A stretch of 64,000 nt of DNA from Hydractinia symbiolongicarpus (GCF_029227915.1 NC_079876.1:20896001-20960000); one strand, 5' to 3'. Shown: positions 12,665-26,171, counted from the first letter of the stretch. The notes: generated by a model from the letters alone, not told the origin. Translations and numbers: made by a program.

Positions 12665-15600
12665 CTTGTACACAATGTTCATATTTTCCACATCCAAGCT
12701 GCTGTTTAGTATCGGATATTTAGATAACGCCATTGATGCAGCTTTCAAGAAGAAAGGCATGTAGGATAGTTTCACACAGCGGTCTGCGCACAATTCTTTT
12801 AACTCTTCACGAAGTCTAGAAACAAAATAATAATTTTTAAGAATTTTATTCCCTTTTTCGTGTCCAAGTTGCTTGGGTAATAACATTTGAGGCATTTGAA
12901 GTTGTTTTTTATAAACGTCCTGACAAATGTCTGCTGTAATTCACTTTATAAGGTAAAGAATGACCTCATAAGATCAGTGGCTTCAACTTCATCACAATAG
13001 CCAAAATGGGGAACGAGTAACGCAGCATCCATCGATTTCACCATTGCTTTCGCTAATCCTTTTATGGCTACCACTTCATCTTCTGCACATATGGCAGGCT
13101 GAACTATGGTTCCAACAGCTTATAGAAAAAAACAACAAGGTATAGCTTACACGAACTAGTTGAATTTTCATAATTGGTATAAAAAATACATCACAGGTCA
13201 CACAAAATTTTACCTTTTGCGGGTGTTATCAGTTGTTCCAAATATAACAGGATGTCTTCTTTTAACACACGACCATCTCTTCCAGTTCCAGGCACATTAG
13301 AAAGGTCGATCTAAATAAATACAAAATAATAGAGGCTTTGCCTTAAATTAGCACAAAGAAATTAGCTTTAAAAAGTGTCAGATATAATGCTTTAAAACAA
13401 CACTATACTAACCTTTTCCCACACACATTGTAAATGTGTTATAATTGTTTTGCCTCATTCCACACACATTGCAGGGTTTATACATTATACATGTTACTAT
13501 TATATAACAAGACATGTATTCTTAAGAGGAAATCTTACATTGTTTTCTTTTGCAATCTTTCGAACAGATGGTGTAGCTAGCACAATGTTTTTCAACCGTG
13601 TGTCAGCTGGCGTGACTGCCTTCGGCAACATTACTTGCTGTGCTACTGGCGCTGTTGATTTGGGTGGTGGTGGTGGAGGAGGCAACGTTTCGGCTGCTGA
13701 TGCGGCTTTAAGAATTGGTTCTGGATTCTTGGCAACAGGATCTTGAGAAAAGGAATTTACCAAAAAAATTAAATTCATTTAAAACTACAAAAAACACTTA
13801 TATCGCCATCACATTTTTTCAGTATTTGATATAAAATAAATACAAAAGTAGGAATATTTTCAACCTGTTGAACTTCCCTCAACTTCTATATCAACAAGTG
13901 GAGAGCCTACAGTAGCTTCTTCGTCAACTTCATAATACAGCTTTTTAACAACGCCATTGTAACGACTTGTAATGGTGACAGAAGCCTAAAATGTGCAAGC
14001 AAAAAGTTAATTAATAGTTTAGATTACATCTGAGACCTTATTTAATCCTTCTCCTCCTCCTACGAGCAATTTTAAAGCAATTGTTGCAACATCATGACCT
14101 GGCCTCAGGGCCTAACACTAGGTGCATAAAATTTGAGAAAATGAAGGCTCCATTCGAGAAAATTTAATCACATATATTTTGATAGCCTTTTATTTGTATA
14201 CTAAAACAAGCTAGGTTGGAAATCTGCTAAAAAATTTCATTTTTTTAACATTTGATGATGTTGACCTGGATCCAAGTTTTATTTCAATTAGACCAAACCT
14301 CACGGACCGTAGTTGAGGGACAGACGCTTGGAGAAGCGGCAAAATGGCAAATGACATATAAAGTTGTGTTTTTGTCTTCGTCTGTTGGAAAATTGTGGAT
14401 ATCTTATCTTATTTTATCTTTTATATTGTTTCATTTAGCAATTTTTGGTTAGCATGGTTTTGTTGATTAAAATGGAAGCTAACCGACAAACAGTCACGCA
14501 TCCACGCAATTTTGCTGATGTAAAATATCTTAATCCAGCAAGACTTTATATGTAATTATCGCATGCAAAGTTTTAAATCTTGCACAATGCTAAACAGCCT
14601 AAAGTTATTTAGGTTAAAAAATTGAAAAAAATTAAACTAAATTGAGAAGTTTTGTTTTTGACCCTAAACAAACGATTCAATATGGGGATGTCGCAAAATG
14701 TGTTAAAACGGAACCAGTGCAAAATTGCTTAGGCGTCTCCAACTTAATTAGTTGTTCTACGGGCGAAGTTGATAGTAGCTTACGGTCGGCGAAATAAAAA
14801 TAATTTCATCGAGAATGCATGGTCGGAACGACAACAAAAAAATTTAAAAAACACAACAGAGGAGGGTGTTACGACAATCGTTTTTTTTCTATGTATTTTT
14901 GCATAACGCACACAGTTTATATTTTTTAGTTGCGAAGGAAAAATAATAATAATTTGTCTTGCTAAAAAATACGTAACTAGTTTTCAAGGTGAAAAGATAA
15001 AAATACTTGCGTGCTCAAAAACTTGTTTTGAAAGTTATACATCAAGAATTATTCTTGTGCTGTTTCGAAATTTATAAAGTTATTCTTCTCCTACTTAAAA
15101 TAATAAAACAAACAATTTTAGTGTTCTTTTAATGTTTTTGCGCAGTTTTATAGGAAAATCTAATTTCTTTTCCGACTATGGTTGTTTAGTTGAGAATACT
15201 TAGTCTTTCGCAGCGTTAAAATAATTTTTAAATTCATAACGGAGGAGGGTGTTACGGCAAGCGTATTCTATCTTGTTTATCGACTAAAGCCTTGCTGTAT
15301 TACAGTTTAGCTAGCGTAATTTTAAACATATATTAATCATAATGAATGATGGTGTACGACAATAATCTGTCTTGTTTTTCACTTGTATTGTAACTATTTT
15401 AGCGAAAGTAGCTAATTTTTGTTATAAATCACATAAAAATTTAAACTTCTGTTTAACCACGTAACTATTTTTGTGATTACAAAATTATTCCATTGCACAT
15501 TTTAGTTTTATCGGAACAAATTACCATGAACAAAGAATCAACTTCCAGTGGCCTTGCCAATGGTGGTCCTAAAATAACGTTATTGATTCACCTTGTTTAG

Positions 15601-18484
15601 TATAATTGTAGATTGACATTCAACCAACAAAAAATAACATCATTGATTATCTTCTATGCTCATTATATTTTCACGAGATTGGATGAGAAATATGTTTGTT
15701 TTTTTTCTTTGTTTTTTCTTTAAAAATTTTTTGCCTGATATTATTATTTTTTTTGTTTTCGGAAAAATTAGGGTCGGTCGGGTCGGTTGGGCAGGTCGGG
15801 TAGAAAAACTAATTAAATTGGAGTCACCTTATAAAACAATTTTCTCTTGTTTAAAATACCTGTGAGTACATCTACTAAAAGGGAAAGGCTAAAAGTCCTT
15901 AGCAAAGTCCAAGCTATGAAAACAAACTTCTCGTTCAAAACTGTACTTTCTGCTAAAAATAAAACATATAACATCAGGGAAAATTGAAATAATGACTTGA
16001 AACTTGGTATAGCATGTATTTAGACCAGTTTGATAAAACTGTGTCAAATATTTCACTGTCATCATAGTTCCTAAATTCATGATTTTAACTATTCTCACTG
16101 GTGCGAATAACTGATTTTTGAAAGTATATTAATTTTGTGCAGATACATATGCAGAAAATATTAGGATCAATTTATATAATTAAATAAGTCAGGTAAGGTC
16201 TCAATAAAATGTCATGTGTATTTGCTAATATTTGGAACGCGTGAAACCAGAATTTCATGAAATAACGATCGCTAAAAGTCACTCTCGCTATAAAGAAATT
16301 CTGGCATGATTTTTTATTGGCATGAATTTTTACTATAAGATTCTTTTTTAATCTTTAAGATAAAAATCATGTTATTTATAGGGCTATTTTCCACATACAG
16401 CAGCTTTTTAAACAGCCGTTTTTGATTTAACTTCCAAGAAAAGACATTATTGTAAAATCAAATTCAACCAAAAAGCTGTCTCCTTAATTCCTCTAGAGAC
16501 TAACAAGTATGTACAATAAAGAATGTATATTGTTATAAACAAGTCCTTTTTTGCATAAACATTGTCTTCCTTAGTTAATTTCTGCGTGCCTTATTCCAGG
16601 AAAAACAAAATCAGTGCAATTTTAAAAATTCTAGTTAGTTAAATACCCCTTATTAAAGTTTAACGTAAATATCCAGAGGAAAAAAAAAAGTTACTAGTTA
16701 ATTTAAAATCTGCAATTAAATTTTAAAACACACTATACTTCGATGTTCTTCTGTTTAATTGACAAAAAAATTAGAATCGTCCTGATACGCATTTTTACTG
16801 TTTTTGAGCACGATTGATAAGGCGTTTCACTTGTTGTTTTTATTTTGACTTTCATTCCATATTGGACTATGCACAGGAAACTGAAAATTTCAAATATTTT
16901 AGCCTGCAAGGGCTTTTCATTTTAAATTTAAACAATTGAAAATAATTAATAAAGAACTTGCTTGTGTTTGATACTTTTTATCTCATGCTTGTTCATACAA
17001 CCAATGACTTTTATATGTCAAAGGGTGAAGGAAAATAAAGAGCAATAGTAGTAACCACAAATACTAACCAATATGTATCTCTTGGCTGCCAAATTATTGC
17101 TAAAAGAGGTACCTTATCACTTTTGACTTCACATATCTGATCAAACTGCTTGACTTCATCACCAACGCTCACATACCTGAAATTTTGTACGCATCATACA
17201 TACACCTTCTTTTTTAAATCACTTTATTGTTTATGCAATTGTAGATTGGTCACAATCTTCATGAAATTATTGAGTTGCCAACAAAATATAACTTTCTTTA
17301 TCATAAGTACGAATGACCCTATCTAGCCAAGTCCATTGTAATCCAATAATAAAAAATCACTCTTAGAACTTATTTGTAATCAAGCAACAATAATTTCACA
17401 GAAAACAACAAAACTGTAGATTTAAGCATGCAATAAATTGGTTTAGATTTCACAAACTACAGTAGCATTAAAAAAATATTTAGCAGTATTCAAAAACATA
17501 TGGAAGTTTTTTTTCACTTTTAATCAATTATATAGACAAGGCAATGCATTGTTACAAAAATGTGATAACAAAAAATGCACTAAAGACTTTGTAAAAGCCA
17601 GGTTTTGTGAATATCTATTTTTTATTACAATTAAAGCCCTACATATACTTAAAACTATTACCATTCAGTGACCTGTACTTCTGCAATGCCTTCGCCAATA
17701 TCAGCAAGTTTGAAGGGTAAAATTTCGCCATTGACAGCTTTATTATTAATGAAAATAAAAACAACTGGTTAGAGGAGATTATTAGTGATTAAAAAATTAT
17801 TAAATTATTACTTCTAAGATATGAAATTACTTCGAATTAATTAAAGGAAAATTAAAAAAATGTATCTACAAACAACAAAATGTACGGATAAATAAGCAAG
17901 CGAATGCTTACCTGCAGAAAGGTGAATGCACCTTTTAACCAAATAACGTTCACAACCATGGCAAATACTCCCCTGGAGATTTAACTAAAATGGTAAGAAA
18001 AAATCCCAAAACAATAAAGTGACGTCACTTTGGTGGATATTTGTAGATTTACATTCAGTTTCAATATATTTGCATAAGTTGCTTTCAACAATTTGCTTTC
18101 TAAAAAAGATATTTTTCAAAATGCTAGAAACGTTTTTGATTACAGCAAATGCAAAGGGATGAAAAACTAGAGGAAGAAGTAACAAGAAAAAATATGGCGA
18201 AAAAAATTTTAACAAAATGAAATGAAAATCCATGTGTTAAAAAAACATCATCCTAATCCTTAAAAAATACAGTGTCTGTTTGTTTGTGTGCAATATGGCT
18301 ACACATATTCAACTTTCCGCAATTTTAGGAAACCAGGGGGTTGTTTAATCGAAAACCTCATTATTGATTAAAATAAATTCAATACTTTAATTTATTCCTC
18401 TAATTAATTATTTTAATCTATCAACTTAGTCAAATATATAAATTAAAACATTAAAATAAATGCATTATGATTTGAACATACCAT
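12665..18484 (-). CDS. DBT: Lipoamide acyltransferase (E2) of branched-chain 2-oxoacid dehydrogenase, 3'-incomplete
   Basis: This mitochondrial enzyme transfers branched-chain acyl groups from E1 to CoA. Coding exons on the minus strand, all with consistent phase and GT/AG ends, are: 17972-17912, 17737-17662, 17176-17113, 13985-13865, 13741-13539, 13310-13214, 13118-12965 and 12815-12665. In order they encode a short Arg-rich leader (KRCIHLSA), the lipoyl domain ([12 protein letters not shown]; lipoyl-lysine motif EVKSDKASVTI), a proline-rich linker, the E3-binding domain ([27 protein letters not shown]) and the start of the catalytic domain ([27 protein letters not shown]). The first coding exon appears to contribute only the ATG (18482-18484) before a GTATGT donor; this is inferred. 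The rest of the catalytic domain, with the His-containing DHR-DG motif, was not found between 10.8 and 12.66 kb. Those exons must lie further left, or they are lost. Confidence 0.85.
13986..17112 (-). other. Large intron of the DBT-like gene
   Basis: A 3.1-kb intron between the lipoyl-domain exons. It is AT-rich, and a short phrase GGAGGAGGGTGTTACG appears twice (about 14860 and 15240). No nested gene was recognised. Confidence 0.7.
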
Positions 18485-19083
18485 TTTTAATATGAACCTA
18501 CGTGACCTAAATTGCCGATTCCGCTCAGGGGCCACAGAAATCAAATGCAACATTTTCATCGATTTTTTACTGACTTTGTATTGACCGCTCGCGTGTAGTA
18601 TACCTTTTTAAAAAAACAATTTAAGATTTTCGCGCCCCGGACATGACGAGGGAAAATGATAACAAAGGTTGATTTTTAAAATGGTTGTGTGGTCGGTGTC
18701 AGGTTTGTAGGTCTCTTTGGCCTTTTTGTCAAATGAAAGCTTTATATTTTTTATATTAGTTTTCACATGTTCAGATGAATATTGTTATGTTTTTTAGCCA
18801 TGTATAGATCTTAAATGCACCAATTTTAGGATTTTTGGCTAGGAACGAGGAACTTAATTATTACTATTCTGTTTAGTATAAGAGCTTTTTATTCTTGCTT
18901 TTTTGGGGGCTGTGGCTATCAAGCTAGCTTTATATTTGGCTGAAAAATACAACAAAATTCTTGATAATCTTATGCTGAATACTGTTAGGTAGCTACCGAG
19001 CTACACCTTTTATTACTGTCATGAAGACTTAATTCTGCACAGTAAAATAACTGAGTGATTTTACAGCTGGACAAGTTAGACAG
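18485..19083. promoter_or_regulatory. Upstream region of the DBT-like gene
   Basis: This is the only non-coding DNA directly upstream of the inferred ATG exon, so it should hold the 5' UTR and promoter. I can see no specific element beyond AT-rich DNA with a few CG dinucleotides near 18520-18660. Confidence 0.3.
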
Positions 19084-19735
19084 GCTGTTTCCGGTGTTTT
19101 TACTTAAATCGAAGTTGAAATAAAGTTTTTTTTGGAAAAGGGTATTACACCTATACAGATATGCAAGATAGTTTACCTGTGCTAAGCGCTCAGCCTGGTG
19201 TCACAGTTAATTTTCACGGGAAAATAAAACATCGTTGTACCATTGTTTTCGCTTTAAAAGGGTAAAAACAGGTTGTAAAACTGTGTTTTTATTTTTTAAA
19301 TTTACGCAAAATAAAATTGCTAAGTAATTGTTTTAACTGCACACTGTGTTTTTATTTAAACTGAAGTTAGGATAGTTTTTTGTGCGAAATGGTATACCTG
19401 TACCTGCGCTTACTTGAGTGTTAAGAAAGGGTGTTTCCTGTGTTTTTATTTAACCACAGTTGTGATATAGTTTTTTTGGACACGGTTTACCTGTATACCA
19501 CTCAGCGTGCTGTTAACAACAGCTGTTTGCTAGGTTTATATTTAAGCTTTGAAAAAGGTTTTTTGCAAGGGGTATCACGTCTAAACGCATGTTGGGCACA
19601 GTGTTATCGATGAGCTGTTTCCTGTGTTTGTGTCTAACCAAAGTTGCAATAAAGTTTCCTTTGGAAAAGGGTATTACACCAGATGTGCAACATTGTTTAC
19701 CTGGATTAGGGGTTAGCCTGGAGAAACATTCATTT
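19084..19735. repeat. Degenerate tandem array, left part
   Basis: Units of variable length (roughly 80-185 bp) repeat the phrases CTGTTTCC-GTGTTTTTA, GAAGTTG-ATAAAGTTT and GGGTATTACAC, followed by GTTTACCTGT and CTCAGCCTG. Units begin near 19084, 19268, 19344, 19428 and 19613. The array resumes at 22375, so the DNA between the two parts was inserted into it. Confidence 0.6.
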
Positions 19736-19920
19736 TTAAACTTTTACTAGGAATATTCTCGAAAAATAAAAAAGCCATTAAACCATCAGCCATTTTCTCA
19801 AAATTAGATAAATTTTAAGCAAAGAAAGAACAACAGCAATTGGGTATACCTAGGTAATCATTATTTTTCTGATATAACTTATCATACAGTAAAGGGGCTT
19901 AAACTACTCAAATTTTGGTT

Positions 19921-21256
19921 TCATTGACGAGCCTTCTTTAAAGTGTCTGTGTTACCAGCTGCCGTCCATCCCGCCTTGATGATGCTTTTCCCCTTTTCTG
20001 ATTGGAAATGTTCATAGATCTCCTTCATAACTTTTGCATGGCGCGGCTTCAAATTTGACAAACGAAGGTCAATTTGAATGGTAGTGACATCTCGATCAGG
20101 GTAGCTTTGGAGAGCTTCCATGATGGAAGAAGTGAAATAATCACTAAACGAGTGTTTCTCCAACTGTTTAAAAAATGCATTTGTGGTAAAATCTAAGGGC
20201 TGGAGCAAATGAGTCATTTTAGGACCATGGCAGACTTAATACCGTAGCTACATAGTGTTTCCATTACCTTTGGAGTTGATTGGGCCTTAAAAGCATTCCA
20301 CACTAGAAGGCTCTTTTGTGATTGTGGTAGAGCCTTTTCTTCTTTCACTTTTTCGATGTAAGGAATCAAAACTTCTTCAATTAAACGGATAGTTTCAGTC
20401 TCGTTGCTCCAATGATTCTGATTAAAAGCCAAGGAAAATCCATCCGGAAAACTGAAGTTGGGCAAAGACCTTTGAGGTTTCCCGGTATAAATCAGTTGGA
20501 AAGGTAGCATTGAACCATCAAGGGATTGACAAGTGTCGCAGTGATTACTCTTTTGTCATTTGCACCAGCATGTGAAATGTGCTTTGTACCTTTAGCAGCC
20601 ACAGTGATGTTATCGGTAGTAGCAAATTTTGACAGCGTTTGATCAGTGTTAATGATAAGTTTGTCTGGAATGCTGTGCTGAAGTACCTTCTCCATAATTT
20701 CATACAGAAATTGTGATCTCACTTTGTCCCAAAGAGACTTTGCAATTACTGGCCTTGATGTAGTGACTGATAGACGTTAAAAATGCACCTGTTGGTACAA
20801 TGATCGAGTCCATGATCTTCTCACCTTAAAATCCATGTACTTGCCAAAACTTTTCGGGTTTGCATGAATCAAGCCATTTAATACACTGGTCGTCCTCTCA
20901 CCTTTCCAATTTTTGGTTCCTCGATTACTTCTCCGTTCTTCTTCTTCTGCTACTATATGGATCGTTTAACGAATGGTACTCTCTGTCAGGTTTGGAAACT
21001 TTTGGTGAAATTTTCTAATACCTGCTGAAGCTCCACGGGTTGCTGCATACTTTGTGATTTCTAGTTTGTCCCTTTCTACATAAGTAGTCCGTTTTTTGCT
21101 TCCTGCTTGTGCAACTTTCAAACTTTCTTGAACCCTCTTCAGTTCGTTTGGCATAATGTTATTTGGCAAGTTATTTTTAATAGACCTGCATAGAGTAGAG
21201 GGTTCCAAAGTGGAATCTTTACTTCCGGATATTTTGAAGTACTTCAGTAGCGACAT
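19921..21256 (-). pseudogene. Pogo/Tigger-like DDE transposase, degraded
   Basis: Fragments in shifting frames along the minus strand follow the order of a pogo-type transposase. The N-terminal DNA-binding part is 21256-20966, with TKYAATRGASAGIRKFHQKFPNLTEST. The core has LIINTDQTLSKFA (first Asp) near 20650, then LLVWNAFKAQ near 20300, where the family normally has WDAF. The end is MTHLLQPLDFTTNAFFK from 20217. The stretch between 20966 and 20722 is broken. Loss of the second catalytic Asp and several frame breaks make it inactive. It lies next to the HIRAN gene on the opposite strand. Together they interrupt the tandem array. Confidence 0.7.
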
Positions 21257-21524
21257 CTTCTTTATGTTATAACAGTAGAAGAGAAGAAAGGACGACAAAC
21301 AAAGAGTACAACTTGTTTTGTTTTGCCGAACATTCTATTATTCGATTCAAATAGAATTTTTTTGTTATTCGAATTCGAATATTTTTAGTCAGGAAGTTGG
21401 AAATTTATAGTGTAAATGATTCGAATCCGTTATTATGGTGTAGAATTTCAGGAGTAAACACATTTACTATGTAACCTAAAACATGAGAAAGCATTTCTTA
21501 AATAAGTCTTATTATGAGATAAAT

Positions 21525-22046
21525 ATGGCCAATAACTTTCAGTTCTACACTGGATTGAGAGAGTACCATGTTTATACCAATACTGCTGGCTGGAAACCTC
21601 ATGCAGGACAGCAGATAAAGTTTAAAAGAGAGCATAATAATCTCTACGATAAATTCGCAGTTGTTGGAAAGGTTAAAATGAAAGAGAAAATTGGGTTAAT
21701 TGTTGTTGGACACATACCAAAAGAGCTATCTTGATACATCTGGTATGCTATACAAGAAGGAGCTAAGTTTGAAGCAGAGGTTCATCGAACTAGAGCCATG
21801 CCATCTCAATTGGTTCAAGGTGGATTACAAATCCCGATAAGGCTTACAGTAACCTGGAGTTACCCTGAAAAACTGTCAATTTTAGTGACGAAAGTGAAAG
21901 ATGTTGAGTACCCGCTGATTGGGGAATATGTAGATTACTCTAAAAAAATCTTGGAAATGTTAGGGATCGAAAAAGACGAGGATGTTGTCATCCTCGATGA
22001 TGACAATGAAGAAGATGAAATTGAAGATGTGGAATTTTTAGCTTGA
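21525..22046 (+). pseudogene. HIRAN-domain protein with one in-frame stop
   Basis: The start at 21525 (MANNFQFYTGLREYHVYT) opens a HIRAN-like domain: GWKPHAGQQIKFKREHNNLYDKFAVV, then VGHIPKELS. HIRAN domains bind DNA ends in HLTF/Rad5-type proteins. A TGA at 21732-21734 interrupts the frame. The same frame continues (YIWYAIQEGAKFEAEVHR) to a TAG-free acidic tail ending at 22046. At the stop the family usually has Arg, so a CGA-to-TGA change is likely. Without the stop the product would be about 174 residues. It may be cargo of the adjacent pogo-like element. That link is inferred from position only. Confidence 0.6.
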
Positions 22047-22374
22047 TATATTAAAAATATCGCTTGTAAGGACTTTTATTGATTTGTTAGAAAAAAGAAA
22101 AATACACTCCATCTCTCCGTTTTATTTTTAGTTGACCACTTTCTAGATTAAAAAGAAGATCTCAAAATAATATATTTTTGAAAGGCATTTTGCAAAGGGT
22201 ACATATAAAAAATAAGATGCGTTTAAATATACAGATGTTTTTTTTTAATGCGATCCATTAATTAACGGAGGAGAAATCTATGTAGGTATGAAATTAACAT
22301 GGTTTTAATTCACGCGAAATTTTCAAATTCATGATTATTAGTTGACTAGTTATTTTCGTGTAATAAGGTATACC
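22047..22374. other. Spacer between HIRAN gene and tandem array
   Basis: AT-rich, with no gene seen. It should contain the right boundary of the insertion that split the tandem array, but I could not fix that end. Confidence 0.35.
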
Positions 22375-22660
22375 CTGCGACACGGTTTACCTGTAGTAAG
22401 TGCTTAGCCCAGTATTAACAAAAAACTGTTTCCAGTGTTTTTAGTTAAACCGAAGTTGCGATGAAGTTCTTTTTCAAAAGGGTAATCACGCCCATACGCA
22501 TGTACAACACTGTTTACCAGTACTAAGGGCTCAGTCCTGTCTCACAAATAATTTTCGCTATGACGGGTAACACTGGGTTGTAAACTGTGTTTTTATTTCC
22601 CCTTAAGTTGCAGGAAAGTTATTTTTTGAAAAATATATTACACAAGAAACACTAATATTG
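22375..22660. repeat. Degenerate tandem array, right part
   Basis: Carries the same phrases as 19084-19735 (AACTGTTTCC-GTGTTTTTA, CCGAAGTTGCGAT, GGGTAATCACG, CTGTTTACC). This shows one original array interrupted by about 2.6 kb of transposon DNA. Confidence 0.55.
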
Positions 22661-24360
22661 TGGCGTTTTACTCGAGTTACGACATACTGCATATCTGTAA
22701 AGCGCTCCACCTGGATGTGTGGCACAGATTACGGCTCTTATTGAGCGCTCCACCGAGCGTTCAACACCGGGTCACACATTTACTTGTGGCTTAACTCTGA
22801 AAAATATTTACCCACTTCATAAGTTCAAGATTTGTTAGAAATGTTATCTTCCTGCTAATAATATTAACCTTGTGCTTACAATGCTAACAATAGCTGACAG
22901 AAATCATTACATAAAGAATATTTCATTACTGTCAAGGATTTTTTTATATCTTTATAATTTTTAATTTTTAACATGTTTCAGTCATGTCATTAGCCATCTC
23001 TAGAATATTGAAACACATATTTATAAAAAGACACTAATTCAAATTCCTGTTAAATTTTCATTTTAACAAGTCATGTTTCTCAGCTTATAATGGTAATTGT
23101 TTTAGAATAATAGATAATGCTAAAAACTGAAAACAAACGTACTTTTAAAAATAAAACACATTTTTTGTCATGTTTTCTTTCTTTTTTCCTTTTCAACTCT
23201 AATTGTCAACATCAGGCTACAAGGTTTTGAAGTTTAGATAAATATATATTAAAATATAAGTATTTTTAATATATTTAATTTTACACTATTTACCTTAGCT
23301 TTTACATTGTAATTTTATGCATGCATGTTGCATTTTATTTCTTCTAAAGTTGGCTAAGGACATGGTGGAAACATTTTAAAAATTAAAAAGTTGTTTTTAA
23401 TTATAAGCAACTGTTTAACTTTTCATAATTTAATTTGACTATTTGTGTCCCAAAAGTTTAATTAAGACTTTGTTTATGACTTCAGATTTAAGGTCCAGGT
23501 TCTGGGCACTGGGAGGGAATGCTAAACCAATAAACTATATGTTGTCTAAGATTAATTTTATTTATCACTTCTTTGGATAAATATCTTATATATAGATTTT
23601 TTTTCTTATTTTCTCTGTTATAGTTTTAGGCAGAAGTTTACAAAAATACACTATTATATAGGTGTTTCGAATTTATTATGAATTTTTTTCTTGTGCATCA
23701 AAACATCTTTCAACACAACAGGTGTTGAGAGTTCAAATGATAATCCAAAAAAACACTGGACGTAGTTTTGTGCACACAAGCAAATAAAAAATAGTCTCAA
23801 AGTTTGTGTATTTTAGAAGTTCTATTGTTCCTTTTACCTATTTCTGCATAATATTAAGTATTAACATTATTATTAAGTGCTTGGGCCATGGTGCAATTTT
23901 GTCTAAAAAATATACTGTCATTGTGCTGCCTATACAGACAAATACATGCAACAACATTTAAAATCTATGTAGAAAGTTATTATATGGCTAATAATATGCC
24001 TGTCACAACAAGTGTCTAATGAAGTTAATAAAATATATTGTAGTGTATGAGGAGACTCATTTTAGATTTCTGTTAAAATATAATTAAAATTTATCAGTGT
24101 AGCAATTTACAATTTTTACTATATAGTGCACAAATATAGTGCACAAAAATAGTGTTGCGTGAAATCAATTTAATTTGATCAAGTACAATAATTTATTTCA
24201 GCTATTTTGCTGCATTGTATGAGAAAATATATGAAGACACAGTGAAGTTTTCTTGTGCATGCGATGAACAAAATTGCATTGCATGCGCATAAAAAATGCA
24301 CCTTGGCTCAAAAGCTTTTTCATGTAGGGTTCAGCAACAAGTACAAGTAAGCCTACTGAC
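22661..24360. other. AT-rich non-coding stretch
   Basis: No coding frame, RNA gene or terminal repeat could be supported in these 1.7 kb. Confidence 0.45.
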
Positions 24361-24361
24361 A

Positions 24362-24450
<89 letters not shown>
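24362..24450. repeat. (AAT)n microsatellite
   Basis: An almost perfect ATA/AAT trinucleotide run of about 88 bp. Confidence 0.95.
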
Positions 24451-24454
<4 letters not shown>

Positions 24455-24569
24455 TTCAAAGGGGCTAGCCCAGAAAATCACAAAAACCTATAGTTAGTGG
24501 ATTGTTTTCACTGGCCACTGAAAGAAAAAAGAAACAAAAAATGATAAATCTTAGATTGCCTCAGCTTAA

Positions 24570-25966
24570 AGGGGCACTCCAGTGAAAAAAATTTTTTTGA
24601 AAAAAATGTTATTTTGATAAGACAATGCATAAATGTCAGAATAAACCTTTTACAATAGTTAAAAATCTTTATTTATACCTTAGTCGGGCCTGTAAACATC
24701 TTCAATTTTAAACGAATTTGCAAGGTCACGTAAAGTCGAGGGGACTAGGTTCGAATAAATAAGCATACATCACATCGTGCAGAAAGTCCGTGAGCTCAGC
24801 AGCACACCTTCTAAAAGTTTTGTTTACTTACTGTTTACATTGTTTGTTGATAAAACGTCTTGTAATAATGACAAAGATTATAACTTAGAAAAAATAGGAT
24901 CGGATTATTCTCTTCATGAAAAAGACTTTACAAAGCTACAGCCACACGACTTCAAACCTCTTGAGTCTCACAAGGGAGAAATTAATAATAATGCAAAGTG
25001 ACTAGCTGTCTTTTACTGACTCAAAGCAACATTCTTAGCAAAATATTTTTTAAAGAAATAGAAAATATAATCGCTTAATCACTTTTTTTAACATTCTTTT
25101 CTTCAAAAAAACTTTATCATTCGCTGCAGTAAAAAATCTTTCCTACTTTACAAGCCAATTTATTTTTATTTCACAGTTCAGCAATATTTTTCCTCTGCAC
25201 GCGCTTTTTTGCTCACAAATGCAAACAAATTTTATGTAACGTTGGAATTTTCTCAGTGATGGAGGACCATTAAGTTGGTAAAACGGGGGTATTACTATTG
25301 TATAAATAAAAATCAATCTTATGATTATGGTAGGTCATAAATGCGTTGCAGAAGCAACTGATTTATAAGTGGTTGTTTTGACAAAGCTTTTTTAGAAACT
25401 GCATTATCAGCATTACATGGAGCCTTAAACAGTAACAAAGATTGAAGAAAATGGGTACATTTACCCCCTGGAAATATCCAGCATAAATAATATATAATAC
25501 AAAAACTTTGATCGCTTGGTAGATCACCTGCACGACTTATTTTGTTTAGCCATTTTTGTCTGAGTTCTTTCTTTTTCACAGACGGGATTCTGTGAAAACT
25601 TACTTCTTTACACTTCTCTGGTCGATTGATACATCGAAACGCAAAGCAACTAACCATTTTTTAAAGATTTAAACGTAAATTACATACAAAAAGCGATTTA
25701 ATGTAAGCTATAGGTCTCAACATGAACGTTCTCTGCGCTCGCCTAAACTTTCTACACGATGTGATGTCATTATTTATAAACGCGTCCAGTCCTAAATGAA
25801 ATCGCGCCTGTCTGTTTTTTTATGAGAAAAAAATTGAATATGCGAAGGCTAGTACAACAATTTTAAATAAGGAAAAAAAGGGAAGTAAGTTTTTTTTGAT
25901 TTCTTATGCTTTTCTAAGTACGTATAAAACAAAAAAGAATAATGTGATTTTTACTGGAGTTTCCCT
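24570..25966. mobile_element. Kolobok-like DNA transposon, 1397 bp
   Basis: The ends are inverted repeats (left AGGGGCACTCCAGTGAAAAA; right is the complement of AGGGAAACTCCAGTAAAAAT), flanked by TTAA at 24566-24569 and 25967-25970. TTAA duplications, AGGG-type ends and a THAP finger inside are the marks of Kolobok elements. It is too short for a full transposase, so it is non-autonomous or internally deleted. Confidence 0.65.
25500..25657 (-). pseudogene. THAP zinc-finger fragment in the Kolobok-like element
   Basis: The minus strand from 25657 reads MVSCFAFRCINRPEKCKEVS, then FHRIPSVKKKELRQKWLNKI and GDLPSDQSF. This is the N-terminal two thirds of a THAP finger. A GTATTA donor-like sequence follows near 25505, so the rest may be on another exon. 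The usual C--H closing pair was not seen in this frame. It is probably the start of the element's transposase. Confidence 0.5.
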
Positions 25967-26171
25967 TTAATTAAACATATTAGTAACGTCTAATAATAAT
26001 ACCCTTGTGTCAGTGACTATGTGAGTCCACGACACGCAAATCAAGGGTCACTTTCTTATGACGTGGCGTTACAATAAAATTTACTGAAAAGAGAGAAAGC
26101 CGCCTAACGAGAAACAAGCGGGTTCGTATTTTATTTATGCTACAGCGCCGTACGCTGGCGTAATGACTTAC

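Noticed and set aside
13450-13746. Plus-strand ORF with a Gly run
   Set aside because: It is antisense to the proline-rich linker exon of the DBT-like gene.
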